Part shown: piece after piece, positions 1 through 6,148 of the stretch
Numbering within the stretch: position 1 is the stretch's first letter
How the letters are laid out: each line of letters begins with the position of its first letter
From: an uncultured Intrasporangium sp.
GTDB taxonomy: Bacteria; Actinomycetota; Actinomycetes; Actinomycetales; Dermatophilaceae
Assembly (NCBI GenBank): GCA_937873285.1
Contig: CALMNV010000172.1
Span: 1-9,490 of the forward strand
Direction: 5' to 3'
DNA length: 9,490 nucleotides
Notes under the pieces: model-generated
Told to the model about the DNA's origin: nothing
Database searches by the model: none
The model's input: the letters and a program-made list of their open reading frames with translations, nothing else
Program-made: the position numbers and the translations under genes

Positions 1-850
<850 letters not shown>

Positions 851-852
<2 letters not shown>

Positions 853-866
853 CCCGGGCTCGGGTC
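851..866 (+). terminator. Weak hairpin at the serC stop, possible terminator
   Basis: GACCCG, loop GGCT, CGGGTC forms a 6-bp perfect stem beginning inside the serC stop codon. No T-tract follows, so this is not a canonical intrinsic terminator; GC-rich actinobacteria often use such U-less hairpins or Rho. In addition, TGACCCG at 850-856 is mirrored by CGGGTCA at 912-918 at the stop of the opposing small ORF. This is a weak call based only on base pairing. Confidence 0.25.
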
Positions 867-874
867 CGGAGGCC

Positions 875-908
875 GCAGCGGCCCAGGCGCAGCGGCCCAG
901 GCGCAGCG
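875..908. repeat. 14-nt tandem repeat between convergent genes
   Basis: The unit GCAGCGGCCCAGGC occurs at 875-888 and 889-902, followed by a partial third copy (GCAGCG, 903-908). It fills most of the 63-bp gap between the serC stop and the stop of the candidate miniprotein gene. It lies outside coding sequence and is probably a slippage-generated array. I see no function for it. Confidence 0.7.
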
Positions 909-915
909 CCGCGGG

Positions 916-1005
916 TCAGCGCCGCACCAGGGCCGCCACGACGGCGATGAGCAGCAGCAGCGCCAGCGCGGCCACGGTGAGGCGATGGCGGAACTTGGCG
1001 CTCAC
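916..1005 (-). CDS. Candidate 29-residue single-span membrane miniprotein
   Basis: An ORF of 30 codons starts with GTG at 1005-1003 and ends with TGA at 918-916. The predicted peptide has a basic N-terminus (MSAKFRHRL), one hydrophobic stretch of about 18 residues (roughly 10-27, rich in Ala, Leu, Val, Ile) and a basic end (RR). This is the profile of a small single-pass membrane protein. The start lies 4 nt after the stop of the MFS exporter gene on the same strand. AGGGG sits 7 nt before the GTG, so translation as the last gene of the marR-exporter operon is plausible. A role next to the transporter, such as an accessory subunit like those of other small membrane proteins, would be inference. 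I do not recognise the family. The main doubt is that short hydrophobic ORFs arise by chance in GC-rich DNA. Confidence 0.45.
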   Translation of the reverse strand: MSAKFRHRLTVAALALLLLIAVVAALVRR

Positions 1006-1009
1006 CTGC

Positions 1010-2308
1010 TCACCCCTGGCCCGCCGGCGCGTCGCCGAGCAGGGGCCGCTCCTCGCCCGCGAGGCGCAGGCGCAGGCGGGGGCGGCGACGCAGCGTCAGG
1101 CTCACCCGCATATTCTCGTGCCGGGCGAGCCAGACCGCCACGACGAGCAGGCTGACCCCGACCATGACGGTGCCGATCGCGATGGTCCACCGTGGGCCCC
1201 AGGCGTCGCCGACCCACCCGACGAGGGGTGAGCCGAGGGGGGTGCCGCCCATGAGGATCGCCATGTAGAGCGCCATCACCCGCCCGCGCATGATCGGGTC
1301 GACGGAGAGCTGCACCATGGCGTTCGCGGTCGTCAGCGCGGTGAGCGCCGCGAGGCCGGTCGGCACGAGCAGGGCCGCGAAGAGCAGGTAGCTCGGGGCG
1401 AGGGACAGCAGCGCGGTCGAGACGGTGAACCCGGCGAGCGCGAGCAGCAGCACCCGCAACCGCGGCCGGGCGCGGCGGGCCGAGAGCAGCGCCGCCGTGA
1501 GGGAGCCGAGGGCGAGGATGGAGCCGAGGATGCCGAACTCCCCCGGGCCCTTGGCGAAGACCTTGGTCGCCATGAGGGCCATCGTGACCTGGAAGTTCAT
1601 GCCGAAGGTGCCGAGCATGAAGACGAGAAAGAGCACGAGGAGGATGTCCGGGCGCCCCCGCACGTATCGCAGGCCCTCCTGGATCTGTCCCTTGCCGCGG
1701 GCCCGGGGCGCGGGGCTCAGCTCGGCGGCGTTGAGCCTGGCCAGGGCGGCGAGGACGAAGAGGAAGCTCGCGGCGTTGACGAAGAGCGCCGGGGACAGGC
1801 CGAACCAGGCGATGACGAGGCCCGCCACGCCCGGCCCGATGAGGCGCCCGAGGTTGAACGAGGCGCTGTTGAGCGCGACGGCGTTGGACAGGTGGTCGTG
1901 GTCGACCATCTCGGAGACGAACGCCTGGCGGGCCGGGTTGTCCACCGCCGTCGCGACGCCCTGCACGAGGGCGAGCGCGTAGACGTGCCAGAGCTGCACC
2001 ATGCCGTATGCCGTGAGCACGGCCAGTGCGAGGGCCGTGAGCAGCAGCACGCTCTGGGTGACGACGAGGGTGCGGCGCTTGGGGAAGCGGTCGACGAGCA
2101 TGCCGGCCCACGGGGCGAGCAGGAGGAACGGCAGGAACTGCAGACCGGTGACCGTGCCGAGCGCGATGGCGGAGTGGTCGGTCAGCACGGTGAGCACGAG
2201 CCAGTCCTGCGCGACGCGGCCCATCCACGTGCCCACGTTGGACACGATGGCGCCGGACGCGTAGATGCGGTAGTTGCGGATGCCGAGCGAGTGGAAGGTG
2301 GGGCTCAT
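1010..2308 (-). CDS. MFS exporter of the EntS / MFS_3 type
   Basis: This is a major facilitator superfamily transporter of 432 residues, probably a proton-driven drug or metabolite exporter in the cytoplasmic membrane. Hydrophobic segments recur through residues 1-396, consistent with 12 spans. The motif A-like loop GMLVDRFPKRR (69-79) lies between spans 2 and 3. VDNPARQAFVSEMV (122-135) is characteristic of the EntS/MFS_3 branch, and a related RGRVMALYMA appears in the second half (341-350). The last 35 residues are an arginine-rich hydrophilic tail. I chose ATG 2308-2306 because it overlaps the regulator stop as ATGA and gives the N-terminus MSPTFHSLGIRNYRIY, typical of the family. A longer upstream frame would run into the marR gene. 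The overlap implies translational coupling and control by the MarR protein. The substrate cannot be read from sequence. Confidence 0.92.
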   Translation of the reverse strand: MSPTFHSLGIRNYRIYASGAIVSNVGTWMGRVAQDWLVLTVLTDHSAIALGTVTGLQFLPFLLLAPWAGMLVDRFPKRRTLVVTQSVLLLTALALAVLTAYGMVQLWHVYALALVQGVATAVDNPARQAFVSEMVDHDHLSNAVALNSASFNLGRLIGPGVAGLVIAWFGLSPALFVNAASFLFVLAALARLNAAELSPAPRARGKGQIQEGLRYVRGRPDILLVLFLVFMLGTFGMNFQVTMALMATKVFAKGPGEFGILGSILALGSLTAALLSARRARPRLRVLLLALAGFTVSTALLSLAPSYLLFAALLVPTGLAALTALTTANAMVQLSVDPIMRGRVMALYMAILMGGTPLGSPLVGWVGDAWGPRWTIAIGTVMVGVSLLVVAVWLARHENMRVSLTLRRRPRLRLRLAGEERPLLGDAPAGQG

Positions 2309-2742
2309 TCGTTCGCCACCGTGGCGAGGACGTCTCGGGCCCGGGTGAGGATGTCGAGCTCCTCGGGGCTCAGGCCCTGGAAGCGCTCCAGCATCCACGC
2401 GTCACGCTGGCGGCGGACACGGCCGAGCGCCTTGCGCCCCACGGGGGTCAGGGACAGGATCACCTGTCGGCCGTCGGCAGGGTCGTCGGTCCGGTCGACG
2501 TAGCCGCCGGCGACGAGCCCCGCCGTGGTGCGCGTCATGCTCGGAGCGGACACGCGCTCGATGTCGGCCAGCTCACGGTTGGTCCGCGGCTGCCCGTCGA
2601 GGCGGGCGAGGACGGAGAACTGGCTGGGGGTGAGCTCGCGGTCGGACTCGTAGCGGACTCGGCGCGAGATCCGCATGCACACGAGGCGCAGGTCGCTCGC
2701 CAGCCGCGCGAGCTCGCTCCGGGTCAGGGGCTGGGTGCTCAT
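2305..2742 (-). CDS. MarR-family transcriptional regulator
   Basis: This is a winged-helix repressor of 145 residues, a normal length for MarR proteins, which bind DNA as dimers and release it on binding small ligands. LTPSQFSVLARLDG (38-51) and NRELADIERVSAPSMTRTTAGLVAGGYV (55-82) form the helix-turn-helix, with the recognition helix near 64-78. TDDPADGRQVILSLTPVG (85-102) is the wing with the conserved D-x-R. The C-terminal helices (105-145) would form the dimer interface. The start is taken as ATG 2742, preceded by GAGGA with 5 nt spacing. A longer frame to 2787 would run through the operator and has no comparable ribosome site. The stop overlaps the exporter start by 4 nt. It most likely represses its own operon through the AT-rich inverted repeat just upstream. 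It resembles the M. tuberculosis Rv0880 context. Confidence 0.93.
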   Translation of the reverse strand: MSTQPLTRSELARLASDLRLVCMRISRRVRYESDRELTPSQFSVLARLDGQPRTNRELADIERVSAPSMTRTTAGLVAGGYVDRTDDPADGRQVILSLTPVGRKALGRVRRQRDAWMLERFQGLSPEELDILTRARDVLATVANE

Positions 2743-2772
2743 GGCGGTCCTCGCAAGCGCTGTCGTCGGACC

Positions 2773-2800
2773 ATTAGCGTAACTCATTAGTCTTGCTAAC
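2773..2800 (-). promoter_or_regulatory. Probable MarR operator (AT-rich inverted repeats) with promoter
   Basis: An unusually AT-rich patch in this GC-rich sequence carries an outer inverted repeat, TTAGC at 2774-2778 with GCTAA at 2795-2799. It contains two near-palindromes, TTAGCGTAA (2774-2782) and TTAGtcttgCTAA (2787-2799). A possible -10, TACGCT on the minus strand (2781-2776), lies inside it. No good -35 is visible; the best is CTGATC around 2806-2801 with 19-nt spacing. The site begins about 31 nt upstream of the marR ATG, where an autorepressor should bind to block RNA polymerase. The binding itself is inferred from position and symmetry. Confidence 0.6.
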
Positions 2801-2833
2801 GATCAGGCGGACGCCCCTATTCCGCGCGACGAC

Positions 2834-2845
2834 TCGCTGCAGCGA
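2834..2845. other. 12-bp perfect palindrome after the permease gene
   Basis: TCGCTGCAGCGA is a perfect palindrome 17 bp beyond the permease stop and upstream of the marR operator. It has no loop and no T-tract, so it makes a poor terminator. A protein site or chance are equally possible. Confidence 0.3.
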
Positions 2846-2862
2846 CGCCGCGGGTCGCCCGG

Positions 2863-4368
2863 TCAGCGGGTGAGCAGCTGCTCCAGCGGCGCCTTGACGA
2901 AGTAGACGACGAAGAGGGCCGACACCGCCCAGAGCAGCGGGTGGATGCGCGAGGCATGGCCCTTCGCGATCCGGACCAGCACCCAGGCGATGAACCCCGC
3001 GCCGATGCCGACGGTGATGTTGTAGGTGAACGGCATGAGGATGATCGTCAGGAAGGCCGGGATGCCGACCTCGAGGTCGCTCCAGTCGATGTTGGTGACC
3101 TGCTGCATCATGAGGAAGCCGACGATGACGAGGGCGGGGGCGGCGGCCTCCGAGGGCACGATGGCGAAGAGCGGCGCGAGGAAGGTCGCGAGCAGGAAGA
3201 GGACGCCGGTGACGATCGCGGCGAGACCCGTGCGCGCACCCTCGCCGACGCCGGAGGCCGACTCGATGTAGGACGTGTTGCTGCTCACGCCGCCCGCGCC
3301 GCCCGCGACCGCTGCCAGCGAGTCGACGATGAGGATCCGCTCGGTGTTCGGGGGGTTGCCCTCCTCGTCGAGCAGCCCGGCCTCCCCGCCGATGGCCACG
3401 ATCGTGCCCATCGTGTCGAAGAAGTCGGCCAGCAGGAGGGAGAAGACGAACATCACGGCGGTGACGATGCCGAGCTTGTCGAAGGAGCCGAGCAGGTTGA
3501 ACTGGCCGAGGATGCCGAGGTCCGGGGTGTTGGTGATGCTCGACGGCCACGCGGGCGCGGTCAGCGACCACGCTTCGGGGTTGGTGAGCACGCCCTGGTC
3601 GTTGTACACCCGGGGACCGATCGAGAAGACGCTCTCGAGCAGCATCGCCAGGGCCGTGGCGGCCGCGATGCCGATGAGGATGGCGCCCTTGACCTGACGG
3701 ATGAGCAGCACGGCGATGAGGAAGACGCCGACGACGAACACCAGCGTCGGCCAGCCGTTGAGGTTGCCGCCGATGCCCAGCTCGCTCGGCACCGCCCCCG
3801 GGGACGAGGGACGCCGCGCGAACCCGGCGTCGATGACGCCGATGAACGCGATGAACAGCCCGATCCCGACCGAGATCGCGACCTTGAGCGGTGGCGGGAT
3901 CGCCCGGAAGACCGCCTTGCGGAAGCCGGTCATGACGAGGACGGTGATGATGATCCCCTCGATGACGACCAAGCCCATGAGGTCGGCGAAGGTGATCTTC
4001 ACGGTGGCCGCGTGGGTGAGCACCATGCTCGCGATGAGCCCGTTGATGCCCAGACCGGCTGCGAGGGCGATCGGGAAGTTGGCGACGACGCCCATGAGGA
4101 TCGACATGACCCCGGCGATGACGGCAGTGCCGACGGCGACGAGCAGCTTGCTCTCGTTGAGGTCGCTCACTCCGCCGATGTAGTTGCCCGAGCCGTCCTT
4201 GATGCCCGAGAGGATGATCGGGTTGAGCACCACGATGTAGACCATGGTGAAGAACGTGACGACGCCGCCTCGGACCTCCCGCGCGATGGTGGACCCCCGC
4301 TCGGAGATGCGGAAGAAGCGGTCGAGTCCGGTGGGTGCCGGGCGCGTGGCGGTGGAGGTCGACGACAT
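2863..4368 (-). CDS. NCS2 family purine permease (AzgA/PbuG-like)
   Basis: This is a membrane transporter of 501 residues for nucleobases, most likely adenine, guanine or hypoxanthine with proton symport. Family marks are the N-terminal EVRGGVVTFFTMVYIVVLNPIIL (31-53), the ADFFDTMGT motif (314-322) and SNTSYIESASGVGEGARTGL (363-382). E369 and the neighbouring loop correspond to the substrate-binding re-entrant region of NCS2 proteins. The usual span-3 motif of the AzgA group (GMGLNAY) reads GLGING here (105-110), so specificity may differ. A polar insertion lies at about 252-290. Hydrophobic segments cover the rest, fitting 12-14 spans. ATG 4368 is chosen for its clean N-terminus; no Shine-Dalgarno precedes it but TACCCT lies 8 nt upstream, suggesting an almost leaderless mRNA. 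It is divergent from the DUF2530 gene and transcribed toward the marR operon with a gap of about 120 bp. Confidence 0.93.
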   Translation of the reverse strand: MSSTSTATRPAPTGLDRFFRISERGSTIAREVRGGVVTFFTMVYIVVLNPIILSGIKDGSGNYIGGVSDLNESKLLVAVGTAVIAGVMSILMGVVANFPIALAAGLGINGLIASMVLTHAATVKITFADLMGLVVIEGIIITVLVMTGFRKAVFRAIPPPLKVAISVGIGLFIAFIGVIDAGFARRPSSPGAVPSELGIGGNLNGWPTLVFVVGVFLIAVLLIRQVKGAILIGIAAATALAMLLESVFSIGPRVYNDQGVLTNPEAWSLTAPAWPSSITNTPDLGILGQFNLLGSFDKLGIVTAVMFVFSLLLADFFDTMGTIVAIGGEAGLLDEEGNPPNTERILIVDSLAAVAGGAGGVSSNTSYIESASGVGEGARTGLAAIVTGVLFLLATFLAPLFAIVPSEAAAPALVIVGFLMMQQVTNIDWSDLEVGIPAFLTIILMPFTYNITVGIGAGFIAWVLVRIAKGHASRIHPLLWAVSALFVVYFVKAPLEQLLTR

Positions 4369-4376
4369 GGTGCACG

Positions 4377-4382
4377 AGGGTA
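4377..4382 (-). promoter_or_regulatory. Possible -10 box of the permease gene (near-leaderless)
   Basis: TACCCT on the minus strand ends 8 nt before the ATG at 4368, which would place the transcription start 0-2 nt before the start codon. No Shine-Dalgarno-like sequence occurs in the short space. No convincing -35 is seen. The match is to the loose TANNNT consensus only. Confidence 0.4.
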
Positions 4383-4470
4383 GTGGGCGGCACGCCAGCC
4401 CGGCACTCGCGTCCGTTTCGGGGCCACGTCAGCGGCGGCAACGGCCCGGGAGGGTCACGGACCCGAGGCC

Positions 4471-4512
4471 CGTGGAGGGTTGTGGCCCCCCTGAGGGCCA
4501 CAACCCTCCACG
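4471..4512. repeat. Perfect 18-bp inverted repeat (hairpin/REP-like)
   Basis: The left arm CGTGGAGGGTTGTGGCCC (4471-4488), a 6-nt loop CCCTGA (4489-4494) and the right arm GGGCCACAACCCTCCACG (4495-4512) pair with no mismatch. It lies in the 193-bp gap between divergent genes, about 100 bp from the permease start and 50 bp from the DUF2530 start. No gene ends toward it, so it is not positioned as a terminator. If both neighbours are leaderless it is not even transcribed from their own promoters. It may be a REP-type dispersed element or a regulatory DNA site; the sequence does not decide. A smaller hairpin, GGGTC-ACG-GACCC at 4452-4464, lies beside it. I see no coding sequence in 4369-4561. 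Confidence 0.85.
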
Positions 4513-4549
4513 ACCGCCAGCGACGCACGTCGACCGCGTGGCGCGCGAC

Positions 4550-4555
4550 TAGGGT
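4550..4555 (+). promoter_or_regulatory. -10 box of the DUF2530 gene, leaderless arrangement
   Basis: TAGGGT ends exactly 6 nt before GTG 4562, so transcription would begin at or next to the start codon. The intervening TGGCCC contains no Shine-Dalgarno sequence. The same geometry occurs at two other starts in the window (7123 and 7160), which strengthens the reading. No clear -35 is seen. Confidence 0.55.
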
Positions 4556-4561
4556 TGGCCC

Positions 4562-4813
4562 GTGACGCAGGAGCAGGTCCCGGCCCGGCCAGATGCGCCG
4601 GAGCAGCTGGCACCGATCCACCTGCCCATGCTCCGGATCGTCGGGGTGGGCGCCCTCGCCTGGGCGGCTGCCCTCGCCGTCGTCCTCCTCGTGCCGGCAC
4701 TGCACGAGGGCGAGCGGGCCTGGTGGCCGTGGGCCTGCGTCTCCGGCCTCGTGCTCGGCGCGCTGGGCTGGGCCTACCTTCGGCGAGGGCGTGGCAACGC
4801 CGCAGACGCCTGA
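4562..4813 (+). CDS. DUF2530 small membrane protein
   Basis: An 83-residue protein with two predicted transmembrane helices: about 24-46 (LRIVGVGALAWAAALAVVLL onward) and about 55-73 (WPWACVSGLVLGALGWAYL), followed by a positively charged end (RRGRG). The polar, proline-rich N-terminus and the two-span plan fit DUF2530, an actinobacterial family of unknown function that I recall as commonly neighbouring an NCS2 permease, MarR and cold-shock genes. The M. tuberculosis counterpart from memory is Rv0879c. The loop HEGERAWWPW (48-57) between the helices is conserved in my recollection of the family. The GTG start is set by the -10 box 6 nt upstream. It is convergent with the DUF3027 gene, with only 29 bp between stops. 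The function is unknown. Confidence 0.85.
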   Translation: MTQEQVPARPDAPEQLAPIHLPMLRIVGVGALAWAAALAVVLLVPALHEGERAWWPWACVSGLVLGALGWAYLRRGRGNAADA

Positions 4814-4829
4814 GTCGGGTCAGGCCACA

Positions 4830-4868
4830 CCCCGGCCCTCGGTCAGCCCCGGCCCTCGGTCGGCCCCG
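4830..4868. repeat. 17-nt tandem duplication across the DUF3027 stop
   Basis: CCCCGGCCCTCGGTCAG (4830-4846) is followed by CCCCGGCCCTCGGTCGG (4847-4863) and the beginning of a third copy (CCCCG, 4864-4868). A single A/G difference near the unit end creates the TGA stop of the minus-strand DUF3027 gene (4845-4843) in one copy, whereas the other encodes part of the terminal GPTEGRG. The array also occupies most of the 29-bp convergent gap. Confidence 0.7.
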
Positions 4869-5670
4869 ACCCGTCCTCGCCGTCCTGCGCCGGAGCCGGA
4901 CTCTCGGGCCCAGCGCGAAGGACCGGCTCGAGGTCGACGGCAAGGTCGTCGAGGATCGGGCCCGTCACGCGGCCTTCATCCAGCACGTCCACGTCGGTCT
5001 CCGAGTGGGCGCCGCACCCATGGTCGAGCGAGACGACCCGGCTGTCCGAGGGGGACCACTCGTTGGCGCACACGCCGAAGATCGCACGCAGGGCGCCGGG
5101 CATCGGCACGAAGTAGCCGCACGTCGAGCACCGCGCGCTCGCCTTGAGCGCCACCTCGGCTCGAGGCCCGCCCTTCCCGGCATACCAGCGGGTGGCGGCC
5201 GCCTCCCGGCCGAGGCGCGAGAGCACCCGAGGACGACCCAGACCGAGCTCGAAGATGGCGAGCCGGTCGACCTCCTCCTCCCCCGTCGCCTCGAACCCCG
5301 CCTCGAGGTAGGGGTCGTCGGCCTTCAACGGCAGCACGTCGCCGACCCCGACGTCCCCGGGCGCCAGCCGGTCGGCATACGGCAGCCACTCCGGGGCAAG
5401 GACCGCCTCCGGCCCCGGCAGCAGGTTGGTCTCGCACACCGTCGCCACCTTGCCCCGCGAGACCCGGGCGAGGCTCACCCCCCAGCGCCAGCCGACATAG
5501 CCGGCCGACGTGCACGCGAACCAGTGCATCGCCAGGCGCTCACTGAGCATCTCCATGCCGAGGTGCTCGCCCACGGTGCCCGGCTCAGCGACGCCCTCCA
5601 GGGCGGCGCGCGCGAGCTCGACGGCGCCGAGGAGCGTGGCGTCCGGCTTGGCGGCGACGGCGGCGGGCAC
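4843..5670 (-). CDS. DUF3027 zinc-ribbon-like protein
   Basis: A 275-residue actinobacterial protein of unknown function. The N-terminal half contains AMHWFACTSAGYVGWRWGVSLARV (47-70), the most conserved part of DUF3027 as I recall it. The C-terminal half has CSTCGYFVPMPG (181-192), FGVCANEWSP (198-207) and HGCGAHSE (217-224). C181, C184, C201, H217, C219 and H222 are potential metal ligands, suggesting a zinc ribbon. The tail after about 253 is acidic, proline-rich and low-complexity. GTG 5670 begins 3 nt after the cold-shock gene stop; GAGG lies 8 nt before it, inside the last codons of that gene. Co-transcription with csp is therefore almost certain, pointing to an RNA- or transcription-related job, though that is inference. 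The gene ends within a tandem duplication. Confidence 0.92.
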   Translation of the reverse strand: MPAAVAAKPDATLLGAVELARAALEGVAEPGTVGEHLGMEMLSERLAMHWFACTSAGYVGWRWGVSLARVSRGKVATVCETNLLPGPEAVLAPEWLPYADRLAPGDVGVGDVLPLKADDPYLEAGFEATGEEEVDRLAIFELGLGRPRVLSRLGREAAATRWYAGKGGPRAEVALKASARCSTCGYFVPMPGALRAIFGVCANEWSPSDSRVVSLDHGCGAHSETDVDVLDEGRVTGPILDDLAVDLEPVLRAGPESPAPAQDGEDGSGPTEGRG

Positions 5671-5673
5671 GGC

Positions 5674-6069
5674 TCAGGCCTCGAGGTCGGCAGCGACCGC
5701 GCGCAGGACCGCCGCGACGCGGGCGGCGACCTTCTTGTCGGGATAGTGGCCCTTGCGCAGGTCGGTGCTGACCTTGTCGAGCAGCTGCATGACGTCCTCG
5801 ATGATGACGACCATGTCCTCGGCGGGCTTGCGGTCGCGCTCGCGCCGGTTGGCGGCCACGGAGGGCGCGGGCTCGAGCAGCTTGACCGACAGCGCCTGCG
5901 CGCCGCGGCGACCTTCGACGATGCCGAACTCCACACGGGCGCCGTTCTTGAGGGTCTTGACCCCGGCGGGAAGCGCGTTGGCATGGACGAAGACGTCGCC
6001 GCCGTCGTCGTCGGAAAGGAAGCCGAAGCCTCGCTCCTCGTCATACCACTTGACCTTGCCAGTAGGCAC
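5674..6069 (-). CDS. Cold-shock domain protein with C-terminal extension
   Basis: A 131-residue single-strand nucleic-acid-binding protein, an RNA chaperone or antiterminator of the cytosol. Residues 1-66 are a cold-shock domain: GKVKWYDEERGFGFLSDD (4-21) carries the RNP1-like GFGFL, and DVFVHANAL (25-33) is RNP2. Residues 67-131 are an extension found in actinobacterial CspB-type proteins of about 130 residues: a charged linker (NRRERDRKPAED) and two predicted helices (MVVIIEDVMQLLDKVSTDL and KKVAARVAAVLRAVAADLEA). GTG 6069 is chosen because MPTGKVKWYD is the standard N-terminus and GAGG lies 6 nt upstream. A longer frame upstream has no csp character. It is the first gene of a two-gene operon with DUF3027. 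The gene symbol cspB is used for mycobacterial orthologues, but I leave it open. Confidence 0.95.
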   Translation of the reverse strand: MPTGKVKWYDEERGFGFLSDDDGGDVFVHANALPAGVKTLKNGARVEFGIVEGRRGAQALSVKLLEPAPSVAANRRERDRKPAEDMVVIIEDVMQLLDKVSTDLRKGHYPDKKVAARVAAVLRAVAADLEA

Positions 6070-6115
6070 TGTCCACCTCTTGCTCGTCGCAGGGAGGCGG
6101 CTGCCCACCCCCGCA

Positions 6116-6132
6116 CGGCCGACGACCGGCCG
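6116..6132 (-). promoter_or_regulatory. 5'-proximal hairpin in the cold-shock leader
   Basis: CGGCCG (6116-6121), loop ACGAC and CGGCCG (6127-6132) form a 6-bp stem. With a start near 6136 the hairpin would sit within the first few nucleotides of a leader of about 65 nt. Such 5' stems can protect mRNA from decay, and cold-shock leaders are often structured. The role here is inference. Confidence 0.3.
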
Positions 6133-6142
6133 CATCGCCACC

Positions 6143-6148
6143 AGCCTA
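6143..6148 (-). promoter_or_regulatory. Possible cold-shock promoter overlapping the epimerase stop
   Basis: TAGGCT on the minus strand (6148-6143) fits TANNNT, and its first three bases are the TAG stop codon of the upstream epimerase gene. A start near 6136 gives a leader of about 65 nt with a Shine-Dalgarno sequence before GTG 6069. No -35 of the TTGACA type is seen. GGAAA (6173-6169) and GTT (6150-6148) are 18 nt apart, which resembles the SigR/SigH thiol-stress consensus GGAAT-N18/19-GTT, a looser alternative. Confidence 0.35.

Noticed and set aside
2309..2398. Longer start for the exporter
   Set aside because: It would overlap the marR coding sequence by about 90 nt with no hydrophobic or family-like residues; the ATGA overlap start is better.
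2941..4383. 480-residue plus-strand Asp/Glu/Arg-rich frame opposite the permease
   Set aside because: Its composition (runs of D, E, G, R, H) is typical of antisense GC-rich coding DNA and it lacks any recognisable domain.
4471..4512. The perfect hairpin as an intrinsic terminator
   Set aside because: Both flanking genes are transcribed away from it and no T-tract follows either arm.
4369..4561. Purine riboswitch before the permease
   Set aside because: No purine aptamer consensus is visible and the likely promoter lies only 8 nt from the start codon, leaving no room for a leader.
2774..4705. 643-residue minus-strand frame overlapping the permease
   Set aside because: It is an out-of-frame shadow of the permease, rich in His and Arg; the permease frame has clear NCS2 motifs.
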